Shown here piece by piece: positions 31,666 through 40,751 of a DNA stretch of 64,000 nucleotides. The stretch is taken from NCBI RefSeq assembly GCF_002803085.1, contig NZ_NNBJ01000006.1, positions 310,001 to 374,000 of the forward strand. Direction: 5' to 3'. A model generated the notes under the pieces. The model had not been told where the DNA came from. It searched no databases and worked only from the letters and a program-made list of their open reading frames with translations. Within the stretch, counting starts at the first letter, position 1, and each line of letters starts with the position of its first letter. The position numbers and the translations under genes are program-made. The DNA is from Streptomyces sp. CB01201 (GTDB lineage: Bacteria > Actinomycetota > Actinomycetes > Streptomycetales > Streptomycetaceae).

Positions 31666-32544
31666 GTGGCTGGGTTGTGGCGTTGTGTGGGGGTTCGCTG
31701 GGGCGAGGGCGGGGCGCGGCTTCGGTGGGAGGAGGGGCGTAGCAGTGGGCTGGAGTACGGGCGGGTCGTGGCGTTCCGGGCCGTGGGGGCGCGGAGCTGC
31801 GTGGGCGCCCGGGGCAATCCCTGCCCGGTGGGCGCGCAGGTGCCGGGGCGCGGTACGCAGGCGCGCTGTGCCGAGTGCGCTCGGCTCGATCGGGCGCATT
31901 CCGTCGCCGCCGATACGTATCTCGATGATCCGCGCACCTATCGGGTCTACCTCGCCTGGTTCGGGAGCGGGCTGCTCAAGGTCGGGATCACCGCGGAGGA
32001 GCGCGGGTCCGCCCGGCTGCTCGAACAAGGGGCGGTGGCGTTCTGCTGGCTCGGGCGCGGGCCGCTGATGGCGGCCCGGCGCTGCGAGGAGCTGCTGAGG
32101 GCGGCCCTCGGGGTGCCGGATCGGATTCCGTACGCCGAGAAGCGGGCGGTACGGGCCCGGCTTCCCGGGGTCGAGGAGCGGGCGGCCGAAGTGGCGGGGC
32201 TGTATGCGCGGGCCGTCGCGCTGCCCGGCTGGCCCGAGTCGTTGGAGCGGGTCGAGGGTCAAGTGGTCGACCATCAGGACGAGTTCGGGCTCGGTGGGCT
32301 GCCGGACGCTCGCGGAGTGGTCGCCGAGCTCGTGGACCAGGGGGTCGTCAGCGGGCGGCTGCTCGCGGCCGCCGGTCCCGATCTCCATCTGGACGCGGGG
32401 GACGGGTGGGGCGTCCTCGTGCTGGATACGCGGCTCATGAGCGGATGGGGGCTCACCGCGCTCGGTCCGGGTGATCCCGGCGGCTTCACCGTGCCCGTGC
32501 GGGAAGTGCCCAGGGAGGAGGGTGAGCAGGGTTCGCTGTTCTGA
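31666..32544 (+). CDS. DUF2797 protein
   Basis: The protein has 292 residues. A Cys-rich segment (SCVGARGNPCPVG, then CAECARLD) at about 45-75 probably binds zinc. It is followed by RTYRVYLAWFGSGLLKVGIT, which resembles the start of a GIY-YIG nuclease fold with Tyr, Tyr and Gly-Ile-Thr in the right order. DUF2797 has no assigned function that I know. The GTG at 31666 is used because no better ribosome-linked start lies nearby. It is probably single-gene transcribed. Confidence 0.78.
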   Translation: MAGLWRCVGVRWGEGGARLRWEEGRSSGLEYGRVVAFRAVGARSCVGARGNPCPVGAQVPGRGTQARCAECARLDRAHSVAADTYLDDPRTYRVYLAWFGSGLLKVGITAEERGSARLLEQGAVAFCWLGRGPLMAARRCEELLRAALGVPDRIPYAEKRAVRARLPGVEERAAEVAGLYARAVALPGWPESLERVEGQVVDHQDEFGLGGLPDARGVVAELVDQGVVSGRLLAAAGPDLHLDAGDGWGVLVLDTRLMSGWGLTALGPGDPGGFTVPVREVPREEGEQGSLF

Positions 32545-32578
32545 GGGCTGACGGGCTGACGGGCTGGCGGCCGAGGGG

Positions 32579-33769
32579 GTGGACAGGGCGGGGCGCTCCG
32601 CCGAGGGTGAGGGGCATGAGCGATCACGTGGGGCGGCAGGCGTGCTGGGGACGGCAGGGGCGGCGCGGGTGACCGGCGGCGGCAGCGACGGCTCCAACGG
32701 CGGCAGCTACGGCAGCGGCAGCGGCAGCCATGGTGCCGACGGCATCGGCCACGGCCGTACTGACGAAGGCGGCACGAGCGACGCCGGCAACCACCGCCAC
32801 GGCCGCAAGGGCGACGGCCACGGCCGCAACGACGGCCGCAACGGCGGCGGCGAGGGCGACGGCGGGGCCGGGGTTCGGGCGTTCTGGGGGCGGCTCGGGC
32901 TCCCCGGGCTCGTCGACGTCCACACGCACTTCATGCCCGAGCGGGTCCTGAACAAGGTGTGGCAGTACTTCGACTCCGCCGGGGAGCTGGTGGGCGGGGT
33001 CGAGTGGCCCATCACCTACCGGGAGGACGAGGCCGAGCGGGTGCGGCTGCTCAGGGAGGAGTTCGGGGTGCGCGCGTTCACCTCGATGATCTACCCGCAC
33101 AAGGCGGGGATGGCGGAGTGGCTCAACGGGTGGAGCGTCGGGTTCGCCGGCCGGACGCCCGGCTGTCTGCACACCTCCACGTTCTTTCCCGAGCCGGGAG
33201 CGGCCGGATATGTACGGGACGCGCTCGACGCCGGCGCCCGGGTCTTCAAGTCCCATGTACAGGTGGGCGGTTACGACCCGGGTGATGCGTTGCTCGACCC
33301 GGTCTGGGGGCTGCTCGCCGAGGCCGGTGCGCCCGTCGTCATCCACTGCGGATCCGGGCCCGCGCCCGGGAAGCACACCGGGCCGGGGCCGGTCGGGCGG
33401 GTGCTCGCCCGCCACCCCCGGCTGCGGCTGGTCGTCGCGCACCTGGGGATGCCGGAGTACGCCGACTTCCTCGGCCTCGCCGAGGCGTACGGGGAGGTCA
33501 GGCTGGACACGACGATGGCGTTCACCGACTTCAGCGAGCGTTCCGCGCCGTTCCCGGTGCGGGAGCTCGGCCGGCTGCGGGATCTCGGGGACCGGGTGCT
33601 CCTCGGCTCCGACTTCCCCAACATCCCGTACCCCTATCTCCATCAGCTGGAGGCCCTGGAGCGGCTCGGTCTCGGCGACGAGTGGCTGCGGGCCGTCTGC
33701 CACGACAACGCCGCCCGCCTCTTCGGGCTGCCGCTCCGCCCCCCGCTGCCCGGCCGGGCAGCGGGCTGA
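32579..33769 (+). CDS. Amidohydrolase-2 family metal-dependent hydrolase
   Basis: The protein has up to 396 residues. From about residue 105 it is a TIM-barrel amidohydrolase: DVHTHFMPE (HxH metal ligands), VIHCGSGPAP, VVAHLGMPEY and the final LLGSDFPN with the catalytic Asp. The first 95 residues are a low-complexity Gly/Asp/His/Arg/Ser stretch (GHGRTDEGGT, NHRHGRKGDGHGRN) that no homologue should need. The GTG at 32579 has a poor ribosome site; a GTG at 32669 is an alternative that keeps most of the tail. The family includes decarboxylases and lactonases, and the substrate is unknown. Confidence 0.78.
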   Translation: MDRAGRSAEGEGHERSRGAAGVLGTAGAARVTGGGSDGSNGGSYGSGSGSHGADGIGHGRTDEGGTSDAGNHRHGRKGDGHGRNDGRNGGGEGDGGAGVRAFWGRLGLPGLVDVHTHFMPERVLNKVWQYFDSAGELVGGVEWPITYREDEAERVRLLREEFGVRAFTSMIYPHKAGMAEWLNGWSVGFAGRTPGCLHTSTFFPEPGAAGYVRDALDAGARVFKSHVQVGGYDPGDALLDPVWGLLAEAGAPVVIHCGSGPAPGKHTGPGPVGRVLARHPRLRLVVAHLGMPEYADFLGLAEAYGEVRLDTTMAFTDFSERSAPFPVRELGRLRDLGDRVLLGSDFPNIPYPYLHQLEALERLGLGDEWLRAVCHDNAARLFGLPLRPPLPGRAAG

Positions 33770-33841
33770 GCCGCCCACTTTCTCAGGGAAATCACAGGAA
33801 CGGGCAAGGAGGTTCTCACGGCCCCCTCACAGGGTGGGGCC

Positions 33842-34582
33842 ATGACCGTTACCTCCTCGCCCCAGGGGCGGACCGAAATGCTGCGGCCGGACGGCAGCCC
33901 CGTGCGCGTACTCGTCGTGGACGACGAGGCGCCGCTCAGCGAGCTGCTCTCCATGGCGCTGCGCTACGAAGGCTGGGAAGTGCGCAGCGCCGGTGACGGG
34001 GCCGGGGCGGTGCGCGACGCCCGGGACTTCCGGCCGGACGCCGTGGTCCTCGACATCATGCTGCCCGACATGGACGGCCTCGCCGTCCTCGGGCGGCTGC
34101 GCCGCGAACTGCCCGACGTACCGGTGCTGTTCCTCACCGCCAAGGACTCCGTGGAGGACCGGATCGCCGGGCTCACGGCGGGCGGCGACGACTACGTCAC
34201 CAAGCCGTTCAGCCTGGAGGAGGTCGTCGCCCGGCTGCGCGGACTCATCCGCCGCTCGGGCACGGCCGCCCTGCGCAGCGAGTCCGTCCTCGCCGTCGGC
34301 GACCTCACGCTCGACGAGGACAGCCACGACGTGACCCGGGGCGGGGTCAACATCCACCTCACCGCGACCGAGTTCGAGCTGCTCCGCTTCCTGATGCGCA
34401 ACCCGCGCCGGGTGCTCAGCAAGGCGCAGATCCTCGACCGGGTCTGGTCGTACGACTTCGGCGGCCAGGCCAACGTCGTCGAGCTCTACATCTCCTATCT
34501 GCGGCGGAAGATCGACGCCGGGCGCTCCCCGATGATCCACACCCGGCGCGGTGCGGGATATCTGATCAAGCCCGGGGAGTAG
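33842..34582 (+). CDS. OmpR/PhoB-family response regulator
   Basis: The protein has 246 residues. The receiver domain covers about 20-135 with acidic pair Asp27-Asp28, phosphoacceptor Asp71 (VVLDIMLPDMDG), Thr near 99 (FLTAKD) and Lys121 (YVTKPF). The winged-helix domain lies at about 150-245 (LTATEFELLRFLMRNPRRVL, VVELYISYLRRKI, RGAGYLI). It resembles actinobacterial PrrA/TrcR-type regulators. The sensor kinase gene follows after 6 bp, so the two form a pair. Two glycosyltransferase genes follow and are probable targets. Confidence 0.92.
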   Translation: MTVTSSPQGRTEMLRPDGSPVRVLVVDDEAPLSELLSMALRYEGWEVRSAGDGAGAVRDARDFRPDAVVLDIMLPDMDGLAVLGRLRRELPDVPVLFLTAKDSVEDRIAGLTAGGDDYVTKPFSLEEVVARLRGLIRRSGTAALRSESVLAVGDLTLDEDSHDVTRGGVNIHLTATEFELLRFLMRNPRRVLSKAQILDRVWSYDFGGQANVVELYISYLRRKIDAGRSPMIHTRRGAGYLIKPGE

Positions 34583-34588
34583 GACCGC

Positions 34589-36220
34589 GTGGCCAGGTTC
34601 CGGCGGCCCTGGTCGTTGCGCACCCGGCTGGTGGTGTCGGCGGTCGCGCTGCTCGCGGTGGTGGGTGCCGTCATCGGTACGGTGACCGTCCTCGCCATGG
34701 GCGCCAACCTCCAGGGCCAGCTGGACAATCAGCTGCGCGCCGCGCTCCCCCTGCGCTCGATGGGGCACGCGACCCAGGGGCAGGGAGAGGGACAGGGGCA
34801 GGGGCAGCGGCCGCCGGACGGTGACCGGCTCGACTTCATCGTGTCCCGCCCCGGACAGCCGCTGTCCACGGTCGGCGCGGGCGTCGCGGCCGACGGCTCG
34901 CTCACCGGGCTGCGCAGCACCCAGCCGGAACGCGAGGGCGAGAGCCGTACCGTGACGCTGTCCGGGGCGCAGGCCGGGGCGCTGGCCACCGTCCCCAAGG
35001 ACGGCAAGGTGCACTCCGTCACGCTCCCCGGCCTCGGGGACTACCGGGCCCTGTGGGACCCGGACCGCGCCATCGTGCTCGGCTACCCCACCGACAAGCT
35101 GGACGTCACCGTCAACACCCTTGTGGTCGTGGTCATTTGCGTCACCGCCGCCGGGCTCGTCGCCGCCGGGATCGCGGGCGCGGCCATCGTCGGGGTGGCC
35201 CTGCGGCCGCTGCGCCGGGTCGCCGCCACCGCCACCCGGGTCTCCGAACTCCCCCTGCACAGCGGCGAGGTGGCACTGCACGAGCGGGTGCCGGGGGCCG
35301 AGGCGGATGCCAGGACCGAGGTCGGGCAGGTGGGCGCGGCGCTCAACCGGATGCTGGACCACGTCCACGAGGCGCTCAGCGCGCGGCAGGAGAGCGAGAC
35401 ACGGGTGCGGCAGTTCGTCGCCGACGCCAGCCACGAGCTGAGGACACCGCTCGCCTCCATCCGGGGCTATGCCGAGCTGACCCGGCGCGGACGCGAGGAC
35501 ATCGGGCCCGACACCCGGCACTCGCTCGGCCGCATCGAGTCGGAGGCGGCCCGCATGACCGGGCTGGTCGAGGATCTGCTGCTGCTCGCGCGCCTCGACG
35601 CCGGACGCCCGCTCTCGTACGAGAGCACTGATCTCTCCGCGTTGGTGGTGGACGTGGTCGGTGACGCGCACGCCGCCGGGCAGGGTCACACCTGGCGGCT
35701 CGAACTCCCCCCGGAGCCGGTCGCCGTGTGCGCGGACCGGGAGCGGCTCCAGCAGGTCCTGGTCAATCTGCTCGCCAACGCCCGTACGCACACCCCGCCG
35801 GGGACCACCGTCACGGCACGGGTCGAGCCGCGCGGGCCCGAGGTCGCCGTCGAGATCGAGGACAGCGGCCCCGGCATCCCGCCCGAGCTGCTGCCGCACG
35901 TCTTCGAGCGGTTCGCGCGCGGGGACGCGTCCCGCTCGCGCAACGCGGGCTCCACCGGGCTCGGCCTCGCCATCGTGCAGGCCGTCGTCACCGCGCACGG
36001 GGGGCGGGTGGGCGTGCGGAGTGGGCCCGGGCGCACGGTGTTCGAGGTCCTCCTGCCGGCGCAGGACCGTGGCCCGGGCGTCCGCCCCGCGCCGAACCCG
36101 GACGGCCGCCGCGCGGAACCCGGACGATCGCCCGGGACGGACTCCGGACACCGGCCCGGGACGGACTCCGGACACTCGCCCCGCGCGGGCCGCCCGGCCG
36201 CCCCGCACCTCACAGGCTGA
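34589..36220 (+). CDS. Sensor histidine kinase
   Basis: The protein has 543 residues. An N-terminal membrane segment (LVVSAVALLAVVGAVIGTV) is followed by an extracytoplasmic loop to about 170, a second membrane helix (LVVVVICVTAAGLVAAGIAG), HAMP, the H box FVADASHELRTPLAS (His near 282), the N box LVNLLANARTHTPPG, the D box DSGPGIPPELL and the G box GSTGLGLAIV. The C terminus is a disordered Pro/Gly/Asp tail with repeated PGTDSGH units. The GTG at 34589 follows GGGGAG by 9 bases. It pairs with the preceding regulator. The signal is unknown. Confidence 0.92.
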   Translation: MARFRRPWSLRTRLVVSAVALLAVVGAVIGTVTVLAMGANLQGQLDNQLRAALPLRSMGHATQGQGEGQGQGQRPPDGDRLDFIVSRPGQPLSTVGAGVAADGSLTGLRSTQPEREGESRTVTLSGAQAGALATVPKDGKVHSVTLPGLGDYRALWDPDRAIVLGYPTDKLDVTVNTLVVVVICVTAAGLVAAGIAGAAIVGVALRPLRRVAATATRVSELPLHSGEVALHERVPGAEADARTEVGQVGAALNRMLDHVHEALSARQESETRVRQFVADASHELRTPLASIRGYAELTRRGREDIGPDTRHSLGRIESEAARMTGLVEDLLLLARLDAGRPLSYESTDLSALVVDVVGDAHAAGQGHTWRLELPPEPVAVCADRERLQQVLVNLLANARTHTPPGTTVTARVEPRGPEVAVEIEDSGPGIPPELLPHVFERFARGDASRSRNAGSTGLGLAIVQAVVTAHGGRVGVRSGPGRTVFEVLLPAQDRGPGVRPAPNPDGRRAEPGRSPGTDSGHRPGTDSGHSPRAGRPAAPHLTG

Positions 36221-36270
36221 GCACAGGCCGACCACACAGGTGTGACAGCGCCGCTCGCGAGGGTCGGCGT

Positions 36271-37830
36271 ATGCCAACCGAACCCTCTGCCGCGACCGCG
36301 CCACACGCCGCGCCGCACCCCGCGCCCCGCGCGACGGTCCCGGCGCATCCGGCGCATCCGGCGCACTCGGTCCATCCGGCACACCCCGTGGCCCTCCCGG
36401 CCCGTCGGCACCTGACGGTCCAGCCGGCCGGCACCCCCGTCCTCGATGTGACGATCCCGGTCTACAACGAGGAGCGGGACCTGGAGCGGTGTGTACGGCG
36501 GCTGCACGAGTACCTCGCGCGGACCTTCCCGTACGGGTTCCGGATCACGGTCGCGGACAATGCGAGTACCGACTCAACTCCCGCCATCTCCCGCAGACTT
36601 GAGCGGGAGATACCCGAGGTGCGGGCCTTCCGCCTGGAGGAGAAGGGGCGCGGGCGGGCACTGCGTACGGTGTGGTCGGCCTCGGACGCGCCGGTGCTCG
36701 CGTACATGGACGTGGACCTGTCCACCGACCTCAACGCGCTGCTCCCGCTGGTCGCGCCGCTCATCTCCGGACACTCCGACCTCGCCATCGGCTCGCGCCT
36801 GGCGCGTTCCTCGCGGGTGGTGCGCGGTGCCAAGCGGGAGTTCATCTCGCGCACGTACAACCTGATCCTGCGCGGTTCGCTCGCGGCCCGGTTCTCCGAC
36901 GCCCAGTGCGGGTTCAAGGCGATCCGGCGCGATGTGGCGCAGCGGTTGCTGCCGATGGTCGAGGACACGGGGTGGTTCTTCGACACCGAGATGCTGGTGC
37001 TCGCCGAGCGGGCCGGGCTCCGCATCCACGAGGTGCCGGTGGACTGGGTCGACGACCCGGCCAGCACCGTGCACATCGTCAGCACGGCGATGGACGACCT
37101 GAGGGGCGTGTGGCGGATCGGGCGGGCGCTCGCCGTCGGGGCGCTGCCACTGGACCGGCTCTCGCGGCCGTTCGGTGACGACCCCAGGGACCGGCAGCTG
37201 AGCGGGGTGCCCGGTGGGCTCGCCCGGCAGCTCGTCGGGTTCTGCGTGATCGGCGCGCTCTCCACCCTTTTCTACCTGGCCCTGTACTCGCTCTCCCGTA
37301 CCGTGATGGGTCCCCAACTCGCCAACGCGGTCGCCTTGTTGGTGTCGGCCGTCGCCAACACATCGGCCAACCGGCGGCTCACGTTCGGCGTTCGCGGCCG
37401 GGACCGGGCGGTGCGCCACCAGGCGCAGGGCCTGGTGGTGTTCGCCATCGGGCTCGCCCTGACCAGCGGCTCGCTCGCGGCCCTCGACGCCGCGAACGCC
37501 GACGCCGCGCACTCCACCGAGGTCGCCGTCCTGCTCGCGGCGAACCTCGCGGCCACGGTGCTGCGCTTCCTGCTGTTCCGCGCCTGGGTGTTCCCCGACC
37601 GCGCGGGCTCCGCCCCCGATACCGCCCCCGATACCGGCTCCGGCCCCGGCCCCGGACCCGGCCCAGAAACCGCAGCCGACACGGCGACCTACACCGCAGC
37701 CGACACCGCGAGCGGCACCGCAGCCGACACCGCGAGCGGCACCGCAGCCGACACCGCGAGCGGCACCACGGCCGACACCGCGACCGAGAACACCCCGCAC
37801 CACGCCGAACCGAAGGGCGACGCACGATGA
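36271..37830 (+). CDS. GT2 glycosyltransferase fused to a GtrA-like membrane domain
   Basis: The protein has 519 residues. A Pro/His/Ala-rich start (PAHPAHPAHSVHPAHP) is followed by a GT-A fold at about 58-290 (VTIPVYNEERDLERCVRRL, DNASTDSTPAI, the metal-binding YMDVDLSTDL), similar to dolichyl/polyprenyl-phosphate glycosyltransferases, then a GtrA domain with four membrane helices at about 315-450. The tail contains TADTASGTAADTASG repeats. Such enzymes transfer a sugar from a nucleotide donor to polyprenyl phosphate and flip it. The next gene starts within its stop (ATGA), so the two work in sequence. Confidence 0.85.
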   Translation: MPTEPSAATAPHAAPHPAPRATVPAHPAHPAHSVHPAHPVALPARRHLTVQPAGTPVLDVTIPVYNEERDLERCVRRLHEYLARTFPYGFRITVADNASTDSTPAISRRLEREIPEVRAFRLEEKGRGRALRTVWSASDAPVLAYMDVDLSTDLNALLPLVAPLISGHSDLAIGSRLARSSRVVRGAKREFISRTYNLILRGSLAARFSDAQCGFKAIRRDVAQRLLPMVEDTGWFFDTEMLVLAERAGLRIHEVPVDWVDDPASTVHIVSTAMDDLRGVWRIGRALAVGALPLDRLSRPFGDDPRDRQLSGVPGGLARQLVGFCVIGALSTLFYLALYSLSRTVMGPQLANAVALLVSAVANTSANRRLTFGVRGRDRAVRHQAQGLVVFAIGLALTSGSLAALDAANADAAHSTEVAVLLAANLAATVLRFLLFRAWVFPDRAGSAPDTAPDTGSGPGPGPGPETAADTATYTAADTASGTAADTASGTAADTASGTTADTATENTPHHAEPKGDAR

Positions 37831-40034
37831 CCACGACCTCACCCCTGGCCGATTCGAGTGAGGGGGTCGCAGCGGACGGACACCGGTCCGTACGCGGCCG
37901 GCTGTGGCGCGGCCGCCCCGAGGACCCGGCCTGGGCCCGGCCCGCCTTCCTCGCGCTGCTCGCCGTCACCTGCGCCGCCTACCTGTGGAACCTCAGCGCC
38001 TCCGGGTACGCGAACTCCTTCTACTCGGCGGCCGTCCAGGCGGGCAGCCAGAGCTGGAAGGCGTTCTTCTTCGGCTCGCTCGACGCGGCCAACGCGATCA
38101 CCGTCGACAAGCCTCCGGCCGCGCTCTGGCCGATGGCCCTCTCGGTACGCCTCCTCGGTCTCGGCTCCTGGCAGATCCTGCTGCCCCAGGTCCTGATGGG
38201 CGTGGGCACGGTCGCGGTCCTGTACGCGGCCGTGCGGCGCCGGTTCAGTCCGGCGGCCGGGCTGATCTCCGGCGCGGTACTCGCCCTGACGCCGGTCGCG
38301 GCGCTCATGTTCCGCTTCAACAACCCGGACGCGCTGCTCGCGCTCCTGATGACGGTCACCGTGTACTGCGTCCTGCGCGCCCTGGAGGACGCCCGCACCA
38401 AGTGGCTGGTGTGGGCCGGGGTCGCGATCGGCTTCGCGTTCCTGACCAAGACCCTGCAAGCCTTCCTGATCCTGCCGCCGCTCGCGGTCCTGTACGCGGT
38501 GTGCGCGCCCACTTCGATACGCCGTCGGCTCGGTCAACTCGCCCTGTCCACGGGTGTGTTGGTGGCGGCAGGCGGCTGGTGGGTGGCGGCCGTGGAGCTG
38601 TGGCCCAAGTCGTCGCGCCCGTACATCGGCGGCTCGCAGCACAACTCGTTCCTTGAACTCACCTTCGGCTACAACGGGCTCGGCCGCCTCAGCGGCGACG
38701 AGACCGGCAGCGTCGGCGGCGGGGGCGCGCGGCCCGGCGGCATGGAACTCCCGGCGGGCATGCGTCCGGGCGGAGGAGGCGGGGGCGGCGGTGGCGGCTG
38801 GGGGGCGACCGGCATCGGGCGCATGTTCAACTCCGAGGTGGGCAGCCAGATCGCGTGGCTCCTTCCGGCGGCCCTGCTCCTGCTGATCGCGGGCCTTGTC
38901 GTCACCTGGAAGGCCAAGCGCACCGACACCGCTCGGGGCGCGTTCCTCGCCTGGGGCGGGGCGCTCCTCATGACCGCCGTGATCTTCAGCTTCATGGCGG
39001 GGATCTTCCACCAGTACTACACGGTGGCCCTGGCCCCCTACATCGCGGCGCTCGTCGGCATGGGCGTCACGGTCCTGTGGGAGGAGCGCTCGCGCATCGG
39101 CGCGGCGCTCACCCTAGGGGCGGTGGTGGCTGCCACCGCGATCTGGTCGTACGTCCTGCTCGGGCGCACCCCTGACTACCTGCCGTGGCTGCGCTGGGCC
39201 GTACTGATCGGTGGCCTCGCTGCGGGCCTCGGCCTCGCCCTCGCGGGCCGGCTGGACCGCAGGGCCGCGTTGGGTGTCGCCGGTCTCGGTCTCGCGGCCT
39301 CGCTTGCCGGGCCCGCCGCGTACGCGGTGAGCACGCTGGACACCGGACACACCGGCTCGATCGTCACGGCGGGCCCCGCCGGGGCGAGCAGGGGCGGGCC
39401 CGGGGGCGGTGGCGGTGGCGGTGGTGGACGGATGCGGTTCGGGGGTGGGCCGGGTGCGGGTGCTGGTGCGGGTGCGCGCGCTGGTGCTGGTGCTGGTGTT
39501 GGTTCTGGTGCCGGGCAGAACGGGGGGTGGCCGGGCCGTGGGGCGGGCCCGGGTGCGGGTGCGGGTCAGGGCTTTCCCGGTGGGGGTGCCGGTACCGGTG
39601 GGGGTGGCGCTGCGGGGCCGGGTTCGGGTTCGGGTTCGGGTGAGCGTGGCGGTCTGGGGGGTGGCATGGGAGGGCTCCTGGACGGTGCCAAGGTGAGCGC
39701 AGCGGCGCAGGCGCTCCTCAAGAACAACGCGGACCGGTACACCTGGGCGGCGGCGGCCATCGGGTCGCAGAACGCCGCGAGTTATCAACTCGCCACCCAG
39801 AAGCCGGTGATGGCGATCGGTGGCTTCAACGGCAGCGACCCGTCGCCGACGCTGGACCAGTTCAAGAAGTACGTGGCCGAGGGGAAGATCCACTACTTCG
39901 TCTCCGGGGGTGGGGGGATGATGGGGGGTGGGAAGTCTGGTGGCAGTGCGATCAGTAGTTGGGTGGAGGCGTCCTTCGAGAAGGTGACGGTTGGGGCCGC
40001 CACCTTCTATGACCTCACCTCGCCGGTGAGCTAG
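37827..40034 (+). CDS. Family-39-type (PMT/ArnT-like) membrane glycosyltransferase
   Basis: The protein has 735 residues. At least ten membrane helices lie in the first 500 residues, with the ITVDKPPAALWPMALSVRL and FRFNNPDALLALLMTV motifs typical of actinobacterial family-39 enzymes. They use polyprenyl-phosphate sugars to modify a lipid or protein outside the membrane. Two Gly-rich insertions occur: residues near 290-330, and a roughly 100-residue Gly/Ala/Pro run at 510-620 encoded by low-complexity DNA. The folded end (ASYQLATQKPVMAIGGFNG, KIHYFVSGGG) is probably extracytoplasmic. It is coupled to the GT2-GtrA gene that should supply its donor. Confidence 0.85.
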   Translation: MTTTSPLADSSEGVAADGHRSVRGRLWRGRPEDPAWARPAFLALLAVTCAAYLWNLSASGYANSFYSAAVQAGSQSWKAFFFGSLDAANAITVDKPPAALWPMALSVRLLGLGSWQILLPQVLMGVGTVAVLYAAVRRRFSPAAGLISGAVLALTPVAALMFRFNNPDALLALLMTVTVYCVLRALEDARTKWLVWAGVAIGFAFLTKTLQAFLILPPLAVLYAVCAPTSIRRRLGQLALSTGVLVAAGGWWVAAVELWPKSSRPYIGGSQHNSFLELTFGYNGLGRLSGDETGSVGGGGARPGGMELPAGMRPGGGGGGGGGGWGATGIGRMFNSEVGSQIAWLLPAALLLLIAGLVVTWKAKRTDTARGAFLAWGGALLMTAVIFSFMAGIFHQYYTVALAPYIAALVGMGVTVLWEERSRIGAALTLGAVVAATAIWSYVLLGRTPDYLPWLRWAVLIGGLAAGLGLALAGRLDRRAALGVAGLGLAASLAGPAAYAVSTLDTGHTGSIVTAGPAGASRGGPGGGGGGGGGRMRFGGGPGAGAGAGARAGAGAGVGSGAGQNGGWPGRGAGPGAGAGQGFPGGGAGTGGGGAAGPGSGSGSGERGGLGGGMGGLLDGAKVSAAAQALLKNNADRYTWAAAAIGSQNAASYQLATQKPVMAIGGFNGSDPSPTLDQFKKYVAEGKIHYFVSGGGGMMGGGKSGGSAISSWVEASFEKVTVGAATFYDLTSPVS

Positions 40035-40480
40035 CGGGATTGCGCGGGGGCGGCCTGGGGGGTTTGCCCACCCGCCCGCCCGTGCGGCGGGTTGGATCAG
40101 CTGAGCCCTGGGGCTGCGCCCCAGACCCCCTTGAGGGGCTGCGCCCCTCGAACCCCCGCAGGGGGCTCCGCCCCCTGCCCCCCGGTTCGGGGCTCCGCCC
40201 CGGACCCCGTTCGCGCCTGAACGGCGCTCGTCCTCAAACGCCGGACGGGCTGAAGATGCCGATGCTGGCCAGCACCGAGGCATTTAGGGGGCGCGGGGAA
40301 CTGCGCGAGCAACCACGCACGGTGCGAGGCCGACAGAGGGTTGGGGGCGCGGGGAACTGCGCGAGCAACCACGCACGGTGCGAGGCCGACAGAGGGTTAG
40401 GGGCGCGGGGAACTGCGCGAGAAGCGACCACGGTTCGCGGACGAAGGCGGGGTTAAGGGGCGCAGGGGCGGTAGCCGGTG
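40035..40480. repeat. Extragenic repeat cluster 1
   Basis: The first part (about 40100-40215) is a chain of GC-rich hairpins (GGGGCTGCGCCCC, GGGGGCTCCGCCCCC and similar). The second (about 40290-40435) has two full copies and one partial copy of a unit of about 66 bp containing GCGCGGGGAACTGCGCGAG and CCACGCACGGTGCGAGGCCG. No gene is present. The same unit recurs near 60.4 kb, and a related one near 43.4 kb. Confidence 0.85.
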
Positions 40481-40641
40481 GTGGTTGGGGGCGATGGGTC
40501 CGAACTTCCCTCGCTTGATGGCCAGTTGTGCGGGGGCCGGGGGCCGGGGGCTTGTCGGGGCGAGCGGGGTGGGCGCGTGGCCGAGCCGGGCCGGGCGTTC
40601 GGGGGCTGCGCCGCCGTCCGCGCCCGGCCCCGTCCGCGCTC

Positions 40642-40714
40642 ACGCCGTAAATGGCTTTACGGCGTAGAAGACCCGCCTTACGGTGTATAGCGGCGGCATG
40701 ACGTACGCCGTATA
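40642..40714. promoter_or_regulatory. Operator array upstream of the MFS gene
   Basis: ACGCCGTAAA (40642-40651) and TTTACGGCGT (40656-40665) form a perfect 10-bp inverted repeat with a 4-bp spacer. Two further related half-sites follow: TTACGGTGTA at 40678 and TACGCCGTATA at 40704. The MFS start is 38 bp later. A TetR gene lies immediately downstream of the pump, so this is its likely target. TATAAG at 40711 could be the -10. Confidence 0.65.
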
Positions 40715-40751
40715 AGACGCATCGCGAGCCAAGGGAAAACCGGGGGCCACC

